From NCBI RefSeq assembly GCF_005503535.1, contig NZ_SCNN01000006.1, forward strand, positions 124,001 to 188,000: a DNA stretch of 64,000 nt, read 5' to 3'. Made by a program: the position numbers and the translations under genes. The stretch comes from Mesorhizobium comanense. Lineage in GTDB: Bacteria; Pseudomonadota; Alphaproteobacteria; Rhizobiales; Rhizobiaceae. Below are positions 41,369 to 49,130 of this stretch, in pieces (within the stretch, counting starts at the first letter, position 1; each line of letters begins with the position of its first letter). The notes under the pieces were generated by a model. That model was not told the origin of the DNA. It did not search any database and was given only the letters and a program-made list of their open reading frames with translations.

Positions 41369-41872
41369 TCAGGCCGTAGCGGGCTTGAAGGTCAGTGCCA
41401 CGCCGTTGATGCAGTGGCGCAGCCCGGTAGGCGCCGGACCATCGTCGAAGACGTGGCCGAGATGGCCACCGCAGCGACGGCAATGCACTTCGGTGCGGGT
41501 CATTCCCAGCGAGCGGTCCTCGGTCTTGCCGATGCCGTTGGCGATCTCCTGCCAGAAACTCGGCCAGCCGGTGCCGGAATCGAACTTCGTCTCCGAGGGA
41601 TAGACCGGCAGATCGCATCCGGCGCAGGCGAATATGCCCTTGCGGTGTTCGTTAAGCAGCGGGCTCGTGCCGGGATATTCCGTGCCCTCCTTGCGCAGCA
41701 CGTCGAAGGCGGCCGGCGACAGAATGGCCTTCCACTCGTCGTCGGTCTTGGTGATCTCGAATTTTTCGGCGGCCTGCGCCGGCTGCGGGCCGCCCATGCG
41801 CATTATCATTGCGGCGGCCCCGACAACGCCGATCGCGGCGGCCCCGCTCAAAAGCAAGTCACGACGGTTCAT
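41369..41872 (-). CDS. msrB: Peptide-methionine (R)-S-oxide reductase MsrB, exported
   Basis: 167 residues. The N-terminus MNRRDLLLSGAAAIGVVGAA is a Tat-type signal, so this form works in the periplasm, unlike most MsrB proteins. Zinc-binding pairs C83/C86 (CAGC) and C131/C134 (CRRC), the GTGWPSFW motif, and catalytic C154 in LRHCINGVAL are intact. It reduces methionine-R-sulfoxide in oxidised proteins. It lies between the efflux module and the FAS1/ECF sigma genes, a grouping consistent with an oxidative or envelope-stress role. Confidence 0.96.
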   Translation of the reverse strand: MNRRDLLLSGAAAIGVVGAAAMIMRMGGPQPAQAAEKFEITKTDDEWKAILSPAAFDVLRKEGTEYPGTSPLLNEHRKGIFACAGCDLPVYPSETKFDSGTGWPSFWQEIANGIGKTEDRSLGMTRTEVHCRRCGGHLGHVFDDGPAPTGLRHCINGVALTFKPATA

Positions 41873-41953
41873 AACCGGTTCCTCCTGTCGTCTCTTTTGC
41901 CAAACCAGACCGCCACCCGAAAATCAAAAGCCGGTGACGGTGGCCCTGAAACG

Positions 41954-41990
41954 ATGCTCCGCGCCGTCCCCCATGGACGGCGCGGAGCAT
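41954..41990. terminator. Perfect 16-base hairpin between msrB and the second FAS1 gene
   Basis: ATGCTCCGCGCCGTCC (41954-41969) and its exact complement (41975-41990) with a five-base loop. It lies downstream of the leftward FAS1 gene, so a terminator or 3' stabilising stem is likely, but no T-tract follows on the minus strand. Confidence 0.6.
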
Positions 41991-42091
41991 GCGTGTCGAT
42001 TGCAAGTTCACGGGGAGCGGGACCAGGCAACCGACAGAGCTCTTGCTGCAGGTTCGGATGCGGCAAGCGCTTTGTTACGCCTTCAGCCTTA

Positions 42092-42649
42092 TCACATCTT
42101 CGGGAGCAGGACCTTGTCGATGACGTGGATGACGCCGTTGGACTGCTCGACATCGGCGATCGTCACATTGGCGACATTGCCGTTCTCGTCGGTGACCGTG
42201 ACCTTGCCGCCATCGGCCTTCAGCGACAGCTCGCAGCCGCCGACCGTCTTGACCTTGTGCGTGCCGCCGTCGGCCTTGGCCATCGCGGCGACATCGGCGG
42301 CCATCGCCTTGGCGCCGATGACATGGCAGGTCAGGATCTTGACCAGCTTGTCCTTGTTCTCGGGCTTGAGCAGCGTGTCGACCGTTCCGGCCGGCAGTGC
42401 GGCAAAGGCCTCGTTGGTCGGCGCGAAGACGGTGAACGGACCAGGACCCTGCAAGGTCTCGACCAGGCCTGCCGCCTTGACCGCGGCCACCAGCGTCGTG
42501 TGGTCCTTCGAGTTGACGGCATTCTCGACGATGTTCTTGTTGGCATACATGGCGGCACCGCCGACCATCGGGTTTTCGGCATAGGCAGCCGTGGCAAGCG
42601 CGGAGACAGCGATCGTACCGGCGAGCAAAAGGGTGGCGAACTTGCGCAT
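42092..42649 (-). CDS. Secreted FAS1 domain protein, Nex18-like, copy 2
   Basis: 185 residues: signal peptide ending AAYA (about residue 24), FAS1 domain with [31 protein letters not shown] and a C-terminal [20 protein letters not shown]. The first half is almost identical to copy 1 (31.5 kb), while the middle differs (a lysine/methionine-rich segment is replaced and two cysteines, in LTCHV and GGCEL, appear). The gene lies downstream of the ECF sigma/anti-sigma pair on the same strand with a 225-base gap; in several proteobacteria FAS1 genes are neighbours and targets of such sigma factors. Confidence 0.93.
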   Translation of the reverse strand: MRKFATLLLAGTIAVSALATAAYAENPMVGGAAMYANKNIVENAVNSKDHTTLVAAVKAAGLVETLQGPGPFTVFAPTNEAFAALPAGTVDTLLKPENKDKLVKILTCHVIGAKAMAADVAAMAKADGGTHKVKTVGGCELSLKADGGKVTVTDENGNVANVTIADVEQSNGVIHVIDKVLLPKM

Positions 42650-42874
42650 AATGTCAGACTCCTCGGGTTTTTCTCTTCCCATCTTCGGGGACGGACAAGA
42701 TACGGAACACGAATGCGTGAGTTTCAGAACATATCGCCGATTTGTATTTTATTTATCCACTAAGGCGATTTCGTTTGTCGTGATACGGTTTGCCGGCGTA
42801 TGTTTCATACGAGCATATGCACTCGCAGATATACTTTATCTGTTCTGTGGGTAATTTAGCGTGTGGCGGGGCGC
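42650..42874. other. Intergenic region between anti-sigma and FAS1 genes
   Basis: 225 bases, AT-rich around 42721-42850. It probably contains the FAS1 promoter. A GTATG-TTT-CATAC inverted pentamer (about 42798-42810) is present; I could not identify an ECF promoter with confidence. Confidence 0.4.
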
Positions 42875-43609
42875 TCAGATGCTCTTCAGATCGCCGGCGG
42901 CGACAACCGGTCCGGTGGGCTGGCCTGTCGGCGAGCCGCCGGCCGGCTCGAGACTGACGGCCAGGACGGCGCCCTGGGCCAGTTTCTGCTGCGCCGCCGG
43001 CGAGACGACGATCCGCGCGGTCGATCCTGCCGGGATGACGCCCATCGAGACCGGCGCGTTCTTGCCTTCGATCATCCAGAGCTCGAAGTCCTTGCCGGAT
43101 GCGCGCTCGCCCGAAACATGCGACAGGGCAACCTCGTGATGCGCGGCATCGTAGACGGCGAGATATTTGACATCGCTGCCATCGGCCGCCAGCGAAGCGA
43201 CAAGGCGCGTCTGCGGCAGCACGGCCGGCGGGTTGAGGTAGGGCACGGCAATGTAGATCGCGAGGGCCGCGACGGCTGCAGCCGCGAGACCGCGCCAGAA
43301 GGCGAGACTGGACCACAGGCCGGCGCGCTGCCCGGCGGGAGCGGCCGTGGTGGATGAAAACAACCGGCGGTCGATCGCGGGCTTTACCGTGGCCGGCGGC
43401 TCGATTTCCGGATAGCCTGCGGCCAGCGGCGAGAGGTGAACCTCCCAGCCATCGACAAGCCGCGCGAAACCGGTCTCGGTGTCGATGCGCCTGGATGCGA
43501 TCTGCCGTTCGTCCGTCGGCAGCACGCCCAGAACGTATTCGGCGGCGAACAGGTCGTCGCCTCCACGTTCCGGTCCGTTTTCCTCTGCCAGCGTCATCTT
43601 TCCAGACAT
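42875..43609 (-). CDS. RskA-type anti-sigma-K factor
   Basis: 244 residues: a cytoplasmic sigma-binding region (about 1-90, DDLFAAEYVLGVLPTDERQ, RLVDGWEVHLSPLA), one membrane segment (LAAAAVAALAIYIAVPYL, about 122-140) and a periplasmic RskA domain (about 150-240, VASLAADGSDVKYLAVYD, DFELWMIEGKNAPVSMGVIP and QGAVLAVSLEPAGGSPTGQP). It would hold the ECF sigma factor inactive until degraded by regulated proteolysis or redox change. The ATG at 43609 overlaps the end of the sigma gene by 16 bases; the earlier in-frame codon falls inside the sigma gene. Confidence 0.92.
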   Translation of the reverse strand: MSGKMTLAEENGPERGGDDLFAAEYVLGVLPTDERQIASRRIDTETGFARLVDGWEVHLSPLAAGYPEIEPPATVKPAIDRRLFSSTTAAPAGQRAGLWSSLAFWRGLAAAAVAALAIYIAVPYLNPPAVLPQTRLVASLAADGSDVKYLAVYDAAHHEVALSHVSGERASGKDFELWMIEGKNAPVSMGVIPAGSTARIVVSPAAQQKLAQGAVLAVSLEPAGGSPTGQPTGPVVAAGDLKSI

Positions 43610-44133
43610 TCTCTGAGTTTCATGAGGCTGCGGCGCAGCCACGTACGCATCGTGTTCAACGGCACGCCGTGGCGTTCCGCCAGTTCGGCATAACTTTCGC
43701 CCTTGAGATAAGCGCCCCGGACGGCCGCCGCCCGGTCCTTTTCCAGTTCGTCGAGGCAATGGTGGATGCGTTCGGACTCATCGCCCGCCACCACCATCGC
43801 TTCAGGTCCCGGCGCCGGATCGGCCACGTCGAGCGCGGCATCGATGTCGGCGGCCGGCTTGCGCCGCGCCCTGATGCGATCGATCGCGTGATTGCGCGCG
43901 ATCGCCACCAGCCAGGAGATCGGACTGAGATCGGAAACAGCAAAACGGTCCGCCTTCGTCCATATCTTGACGAAGACTTCCTGCAAGGCTTCTTCCGCAT
44001 CTCCCCGGTCGTTCAATACACGAAGGCAGACGCCGAAAAGTTTCGCGCTGGTCTGCCTGTACAGCAGATCGAACGCGGCCCGATCCTTCATCGAAGTCCG
44101 GACGATCAGCTTGGTGATGTCCTGCGGCGTCAT
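43594..44133 (-). CDS. ECF RNA polymerase sigma factor (SigK/RpoE type)
   Basis: 179 residues. Region 2 about 15-85 (AFDLLYRQTSAKLFGVCLRVL, GDAEEALQEVFVKIWTKAD, WLVAIARNHAIDRIRARR) and region 4 about 120-175 (LDELEKDRAAAVRGAYLKGE, YAELAERHGVPLNTMRTWLRRSLMKL). It pairs with the overlapping RskA-like gene, and likely controls the downstream FAS1 gene and itself. This sigma/anti-sigma pair is of the group that responds to envelope or redox stress. The upstream DNA carries two TTGCAA palindromes 11 bases apart. Confidence 0.93.
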   Translation of the reverse strand: MTPQDITKLIVRTSMKDRAAFDLLYRQTSAKLFGVCLRVLNDRGDAEEALQEVFVKIWTKADRFAVSDLSPISWLVAIARNHAIDRIRARRKPAADIDAALDVADPAPGPEAMVVAGDESERIHHCLDELEKDRAAAVRGAYLKGESYAELAERHGVPLNTMRTWLRRSLMKLRECLER

Positions 44134-44150
44134 GCAGGCAAATTAGGGTA

Positions 44151-44167
44151 TTGCAATGTATTTGCAA
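44151..44167. repeat. Two TTGCAA palindromes, 11-base period
   Basis: TTGCAA at 44151-44156 and 44162-44167, in the sigma gene upstream region, just 18 bases from its start. Short, so perhaps fortuitous; could mark a factor-binding site. Confidence 0.35.
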
Positions 44168-44277
44168 CGGCGGAAATCGCCTTGTGCACGCCTAAGCTTG
44201 GAAGCGTCCGTGGTCGCTCGCCATTTGCCAAGAGGATGGCCGCTGGCTAGCTTCGCCGATACCAACGGAGAGCGCTG

Positions 44278-45777
44278 ATGTCGGTCGAACGGATCCTCTG
44301 GGAACAGGACGCAACCGGCCTCGCCGATCTGGTGCGCAAGGGTGAGTTGTCCCCCGTCGAACTGACCGACGCGGCGATCGCTCGCGCCGAGGCCACGAGG
44401 CCTGAGATCAATGCCACGGCCGAGCCGCTCTACGAGGCGGCACGGGCTCGGGCAAGGACGATGGACCGCTCGCTGCCGCTGGCCGGCGTTCCTTTCGCCG
44501 TCAAGGACCTCGGCATCGCCATCAAGGGCGTGCCCGTGCATGGCGGCAGCCGCATTCCCGCCTGGGTGCCGGATGTCAGTTCGGTGCTGGCCGAACGCTA
44601 CTTGGCGGCCGGGCTGATCCCCATCGCAACCTCCACATCGCCCGAGCATGGGCTGCGGCTGATGACCGAATCGAAGGCCTTCGGCGTCACCCGCAATCCC
44701 TGGAACACCGGCCATACCACCGGCGGCTCATCCGGCGGCGCGGCCGCCCTTGTCGCCGCCGGCGTCGTGCCGGTGGCGCACGCCTCCGATGGCGGCGGTT
44801 CCATCCGCGTTCCGTCCGCCTGCAGCGGGCTTGTCGGCCTGAAGACCTCGCGCGGCCGCGTTCCGCTGTCGCCCCTGGTCAGCGAAGGCTGGTATGGCAT
44901 GGTGGTCGATCACGCCGTCACCCGCTCGGTGCGTGATTGCGCGCTGCTGCTCGATCTGACCCACGGTCCCGATGCGTTGGCTCCTTACGCCGCGCCCGCG
45001 CCGAAAGGCTCATTTGCCGCCGCCGCGGCGCGCGATCCCGGCAGGCTCAGGCTCGCCGTCTACAGCAAATCGCCGCTTGGCCTGCCGGTCTCGGCCGAGA
45101 CGCTCGCCGCGCTCGACACGGCTGTGGCGCTCGCCCGCGAGGGTGGCCATACGGTCGAGGAGATCGACCTGCCTTTCATCGGGCGCGACTTCTTCGCCGA
45201 TTTCTGCAGGACGATTGCTTCGGCGGTCGCTGGCACGCTGCGGGCGGAAGCGTTGCGTGTTGGCCGTTCCGTTGCCGGCGACATCGAACGCGCCACGCGG
45301 GTGCTGGGCCGGTTGGGCGAAATGGTCTCGGCCGGCGACACCTATGCCGGCCTGCAGCGAATGCACGCCGCTTCGCGGCGGATGATCGCGGAAACCGCGC
45401 AATACGATGCCGTGCTGATGCCTGTTATCGCACACCCGCCGCTCGCCTGCGGCGCAATGGATCCGAAGGGCGCCGACGAGCTGATCGAGAATCTGCTCGA
45501 CAAGCTTCATCTGACGCCCTTGCTGAAAGTGAAATCCTTGTTCGGCCAGCTGATGGACAAAAGCCTCTGGTTCACTCCTTGGCCCGCGATCCACAATGTC
45601 AGCGGCCAGCCGTCTATCGCGCTGCCGGTCCACGTCACCGATGCCGGCCTGCCGCTCGGCGTCCAGGCCGCCGGCCGCCCGGGCGACGAGGAGACGCTTT
45701 TGTCTTTCGCCGCGCAGATGGAAAAGCTTTCGGGATGGCTCGGCCGCAGGGCGCCCTTCATGGTTCCTTTGCGATGA
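44278..45777 (+). CDS. Amidase-signature family amidase
   Basis: 499 residues. The Ser-cisSer-Lys triad is visible: lysine in PFAVKDLGIAIKG (about residue 83), and the glycine/serine-rich stretch TGGSSGGAAALVAAGVVP with the cis-serine, then the nucleophile in DGGGSIRVPSACSGLVGLK. C-terminal segment NVSGQPSIALPVHVT matches the family. It hydrolyses an amide (as 6-aminohexanoate-cyclic-dimer hydrolase or similar) or acts in another amide transfer; GatA is less likely because gatB/gatC are absent. It is divergent from the sigma gene and unrelated in function as far as can be told. Confidence 0.9.
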   Translation: MSVERILWEQDATGLADLVRKGELSPVELTDAAIARAEATRPEINATAEPLYEAARARARTMDRSLPLAGVPFAVKDLGIAIKGVPVHGGSRIPAWVPDVSSVLAERYLAAGLIPIATSTSPEHGLRLMTESKAFGVTRNPWNTGHTTGGSSGGAAALVAAGVVPVAHASDGGGSIRVPSACSGLVGLKTSRGRVPLSPLVSEGWYGMVVDHAVTRSVRDCALLLDLTHGPDALAPYAAPAPKGSFAAAAARDPGRLRLAVYSKSPLGLPVSAETLAALDTAVALAREGGHTVEEIDLPFIGRDFFADFCRTIASAVAGTLRAEALRVGRSVAGDIERATRVLGRLGEMVSAGDTYAGLQRMHAASRRMIAETAQYDAVLMPVIAHPPLACGAMDPKGADELIENLLDKLHLTPLLKVKSLFGQLMDKSLWFTPWPAIHNVSGQPSIALPVHVTDAGLPLGVQAAGRPGDEETLLSFAAQMEKLSGWLGRRAPFMVPLR

Positions 45778-45861
45778 CGAGGCCGTGAGCGGTTCGAATA
45801 TGACAGCAATGCCATTTGCGGCCCGCGCCAATTCCCGCTAAGACGCCGCCGTCTTTACCTG

Positions 45862-45909
45862 ATGCATGTCGCCCCAAAGTGCCCAGCGGTTTGGGGCAAC
45901 GACATGCAT
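45862..45909. repeat. Imperfect 48-base palindrome upstream of argB
   Basis: ATGCATGTC-GCCCCAAA (45862-45878) and TTTGGGGC-AAC-GACATGCAT (45890-45909). I recall very similar palindromes in many intergenic regions of Mesorhizobium, so it is probably a dispersed element; it may also act as a stem-loop between amidase and argB transcripts. Confidence 0.75.
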
Positions 45910-45935
45910 AAACCAAAAGCCAGGGAACCGCCCCG

Positions 45936-46829
45936 ATGACGGAGATAACCGCCACCGCCGAAATGCAGGCCGCCCTGCTGTCACGGGCGCTGCCTTACAT
46001 GCAGCGCTACGAGCACAAGACCGTCGTGGTGAAATATGGCGGCCACGCCATGGGCGACATCGAGCTGGGCAAGGCCTTCGCCCGCGACATCGCGCTTCTG
46101 AAACAGTCCGGCGTCAACCCGATCGTCGTCCATGGCGGCGGGCCGCAGATCGGCGCCATGCTGGCCAAGATGGGCATCGAATCCAAGTTCGAGGGCGGCC
46201 TGCGTGTCACCGACCAGAAGACGGTCGAGATCGTCGAGATGGTTCTCGCCGGTTCGATCAACAAGGAGATCGTGGCGCTGATCAACGCCGAGGGCGAATG
46301 GGCGATCGGGCTGTGCGGCAAGGACGGCAACATGGTCTTCGCGGAAAAGGCCCGCAAGACCATGATCGATCCCGACTCCAACATCGAGCGCGTGCTCGAT
46401 CTCGGTTTCGTCGGCGAGCCGGTCGAGGTCGACCGCACGCTGCTCGATCTGCTCGCGCGCTCCGAAATGATACCGGTGCTGGCGCCAGTGGCGCCCGGCC
46501 GAGACGGCCACACCTACAACATCAACGCCGACACGTTTGCGGGTGCCATTGCTGGCGCTTGCAAGGCCTCGCGCCTTTTGTTCCTGACCGACGTGCCCGG
46601 CGTGCTCGACAAGAACAAGAAGCTGATCGACGAGCTGACCGTCGCCGAGGCCAGGGCGCTGATCAAGGACGGCACCGTCTCGGGCGGCATGATCCCCAAG
46701 GTCGAGACCTGCATCGAGGCGATCGAGCGCGGCGTCGAGGGTGTCGTCATCCTCAACGGCAAGACGCCGCATTCGGTGCTGCTCGAACTGTTCACCGAAC
46801 ACGGCGCCGGCACGCTGATCGTCCCCTGA
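45936..46829 (+). CDS. argB: Acetylglutamate kinase
   Basis: 297 residues. Phosphorylates N-acetylglutamate in arginine synthesis. [10 protein letters not shown] and [13 protein letters not shown] are the ATP/substrate loops, [21 protein letters not shown] and [21 protein letters not shown] are typical, and the C-terminal [21 protein letters not shown] is characteristic. AGGGAA lies upstream of the ATG. In relatives argB follows engB; here about 8.5 kb of efflux, FAS1, sigma and amidase genes separate them. It converges with the radical SAM gene, with seven bases between the stops. Confidence 0.98.
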   Translation: MTEITATAEMQAALLSRALPYMQRYEHKTVVVKYGGHAMGDIELGKAFARDIALLKQSGVNPIVVHGGGPQIGAMLAKMGIESKFEGGLRVTDQKTVEIVEMVLAGSINKEIVALINAEGEWAIGLCGKDGNMVFAEKARKTMIDPDSNIERVLDLGFVGEPVEVDRTLLDLLARSEMIPVLAPVAPGRDGHTYNINADTFAGAIAGACKASRLLFLTDVPGVLDKNKKLIDELTVAEARALIKDGTVSGGMIPKVETCIEAIERGVEGVVILNGKTPHSVLLELFTEHGAGTLIVP

Positions 46830-46836
46830 GCGGCGA

Positions 46837-48405
46837 TCAGCCGGCTAATCTTTTCTGGCCGGATACGTCCCGGACTGTCGGAGCCGGTGAGAGTGGCTTG
46901 CGCGCCGGGCGCTGGAAAACCATGGACTCCTCCTCGGTGTCCTGCGGCGCGCCCCAGAATTCGGCGAGCGTCGGCCCATCCTTCACCCTGACGTCGCGGG
47001 CCAGGAAGCCCCAGACCTCCCGGAACCAGACCCTTCGTCCCATCTTCGTGTACCAGCGCATGGAGTGCCGCTGTTCGGGGTCGGGGTGGAACAGGATGCG
47101 CGCCAGCGCCCTGGGCCGCGACTGCACCGCAAGCTCGATGAGCTTGACCGCGAAGAACAGCATCCAGGGCTTCAGCCTGGTCATGTGCAGCACCTGGTGC
47201 TTGTAGTCCCAGAGCCGGGCGTCCTTCTGGATCACCTTGCGCTCCCCAGCGATCCGGAAGAACGGCGTCCAGCGATGCGGCGTTACATAGAGCGCCTGGA
47301 TCTGGTCGGGATCATAGGCGAGGAGCTGGCGAAAGCCGCGCCACAGATCGCGAAACCCTTCATCCTCGAAGCCGGCCACCCAGGTCGCCATGGACAGGAT
47401 ACCGTGCTTGCGCAGCAGCCTTATCGCCTCGCGGTCGGACGAGGTGCTGCCGCCCTTGCGGATCAATTGAAGCGTCTGCTCGTCGGTGTTCTCCATGCCG
47501 AGCAGCCAGCGGATGACGCCCGCCTTTCTGTAGAGGTGGAGGATGTCGGCATCGCGCACGATGTCGTCGGCCCGTGTCGAGCCGACGATCAGCACCGGCA
47601 CGTCCTCGGCGATCAGGGCATCGAGAAAGGCGCGCCAGGCCTTCTTCGACACCGTCGGGTTCTCGTCGGCGAGGTTGATCAGTTCGACACCGTGCTCGCG
47701 GTGCAGCCAGGCGATCTCCCCGGCGAATTTCACGGGATCGCGATGCCGCCAGCGCGTCCAGAAACCGCGCTGGCCGCAATAGTTGCACAGATGCGGACAG
47801 CCGCGCGAAAACTGCATGACCACGGCGCGCTTGCCGCCCCAGTAACTGTATCTCCTGGGATCGATCAACTCCCAGCCGACGCGATAGGCGTCCAGTTCGG
47901 CGATGGTCATGGCCGGCTGTGTCGCGACGGGACAGCCGAGATCGTCGCGAAAGGCGATGCCGGTCACGCTCGCCGGCGGCTGTCGCATCTCCAGCGCCTC
48001 GACCAGAGCGACGACGGTCGCCTCGCCCTCGCCGCGCACGATGAAGTCGAAGACATCGGTTCCGGCCAGGATGTCTCGCCAGTGGTAGGTCGGGAAGACG
48101 CCGCCATAGATGATGATCGTCGCCGGTTCGCGCGCCTTGATCATCGCCGCGATCAGCAGGGCGGTGGGATGCGCCGAGGTCGATCCGGAATGGCCGATCA
48201 GCACGAAATCCGGGCAGCCCTCCAGCGCTTGCGCGACCGCCATATCGAGCGGCATCGGCCCGAACTCGGCGTCCACGAGCCGCACGTCATGGCCGGCATC
48301 GATCAGCGGGCCGCCGATCGATAACAGCCCGAGCGGCGGCAGGTGATCGTCGGGCACACGGCTGCCGATGGCGGTATGCGGCGGGTTGATCAGCACGATT
48401 TTCAT
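46837..48405 (-). CDS. B12-binding domain radical SAM enzyme (BchE-like)
   Basis: 522 residues. An N-terminal cobalamin-binding domain (about 1-140, IVLINPPH, GHDVRLVDAE, IIIYGGVFPTYHW) lacks the DxHxxG ligand motif, as in many class B/BchE-type enzymes. The radical SAM cluster is C203-x3-C207-x2-C210 (SRGCPHLCNYCGQ), followed by a TIM-barrel (about 195-400). The C-terminal region carries a short helical extension. BchE forms the isocyclic ring of chlorophyll anaerobically, but no photosynthesis genes are near, so another oxidation or methylation is likely. GAGGAGG precedes the ATG. Confidence 0.85.
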   Translation of the reverse strand: MKIVLINPPHTAIGSRVPDDHLPPLGLLSIGGPLIDAGHDVRLVDAEFGPMPLDMAVAQALEGCPDFVLIGHSGSTSAHPTALLIAAMIKAREPATIIIYGGVFPTYHWRDILAGTDVFDFIVRGEGEATVVALVEALEMRQPPASVTGIAFRDDLGCPVATQPAMTIAELDAYRVGWELIDPRRYSYWGGKRAVVMQFSRGCPHLCNYCGQRGFWTRWRHRDPVKFAGEIAWLHREHGVELINLADENPTVSKKAWRAFLDALIAEDVPVLIVGSTRADDIVRDADILHLYRKAGVIRWLLGMENTDEQTLQLIRKGGSTSSDREAIRLLRKHGILSMATWVAGFEDEGFRDLWRGFRQLLAYDPDQIQALYVTPHRWTPFFRIAGERKVIQKDARLWDYKHQVLHMTRLKPWMLFFAVKLIELAVQSRPRALARILFHPDPEQRHSMRWYTKMGRRVWFREVWGFLARDVRVKDGPTLAEFWGAPQDTEEESMVFQRPARKPLSPAPTVRDVSGQKRLAG

Positions 48406-48515
48406 GGCGAACCTCCTCGAGGGTTGGTCCGCGCATGCTGGCCGGCGATAACGCCGGTCGATTGGCCTGTTTCAGCAGTTCGCGTGCAGCTTTTCCGCAG
48501 GAACGGCCGGTACGC

Positions 48516-48992
48516 TCACCGCCTGAGATGCGCCAGCGGCACGTGGCCAGGTCCCTTGATGTTCTGCAGCACGAGCTGTGTGTGGACGTCGCGCACGCCG
48601 TCGAGCCGCATCAGCCTGTGCATGACGAAGGCGTTGAGCTCGTCGACCGACGGCACCATGACATGCAGCAGGAAGTCGTGGTCGCCGGTCATCGTCCAGC
48701 ATGACGACACCTCGTCCATGCGCTGCACCGCCGCAATGAAGCTTTCGGGCGAGCCGTCGCTGTGGCTGACGAGGCGAACCTGTATGAACACCTCGACCAT
48801 CAAGCCGACGGCACGGCGGCTGATGACGGCGGCGAACCCCTTGATGATGCCGGCATCCTGCAACGCCTCGAAGCGCCGCGCGCAGGGCGTGGTCGACAGG
48901 CCGATCTCCTGCGCCAGTTCGGAGACGGGCTTGCGTCCATCGCGTTGCAGCACATCGAGCATCTTGATCTCGAAATCGTCGAATTGAGGCAT
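48516..48992 (-). CDS. Lrp/AsnC-family transcriptional regulator
   Basis: 158 residues: winged helix about 1-60 (FDDFEIKMLDVLQRDGRKPV, LAQEIGLSTTPCARRFEALQ) and an AsnC/RAM domain about 70-150 (VEVFIQVRLVSHSDGSPESF, DHDFLLHVMVPSVDELNAFV). It is divergent from phenylalanine hydroxylase across 138 bases, and in many bacteria such Lrp-like proteins control aromatic amino-acid catabolism next door, so phenylalanine or tyrosine is a probable effector. ATG at 48992 has GGAG at five bases; the GTG at 48998 sits too close to it. Confidence 0.93.
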   Translation of the reverse strand: MPQFDDFEIKMLDVLQRDGRKPVSELAQEIGLSTTPCARRFEALQDAGIIKGFAAVISRRAVGLMVEVFIQVRLVSHSDGSPESFIAAVQRMDEVSSCWTMTGDHDFLLHVMVPSVDELNAFVMHRLMRLDGVRDVHTQLVLQNIKGPGHVPLAHLRR

Positions 48993-49130
48993 TTTCACTC
49001 CTCGGATGAGAGTTGTGAGTGAATGTTATCTCGAATCTTGCAGGCGGGCCATCATCAAAACCAAATCGCCTCGGCAAATCCGGTTACGCTCCGCGCACGT
49101 CAGCCCTGATGATTTGCGAGGAGAAGAACC

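Noticed and set aside
40188..41618. 476-codon leftward frame over the efflux permease and msrB
   Set aside because: Overlaps a strong terminator and two real genes; charged low-complexity product.
40742..42763. 673-codon rightward frame across the efflux permease, terminator, msrB and FAS1 genes
   Set aside because: It runs through a bidirectional terminator and antisense to two recognised genes; its translation is low-complexity and matches no family.
42753..43316. 187-codon frame overlapping the anti-sigma gene on the same strand
   Set aside because: Out of frame with a well-supported RskA-type gene, arginine-rich and without domain or start signal.
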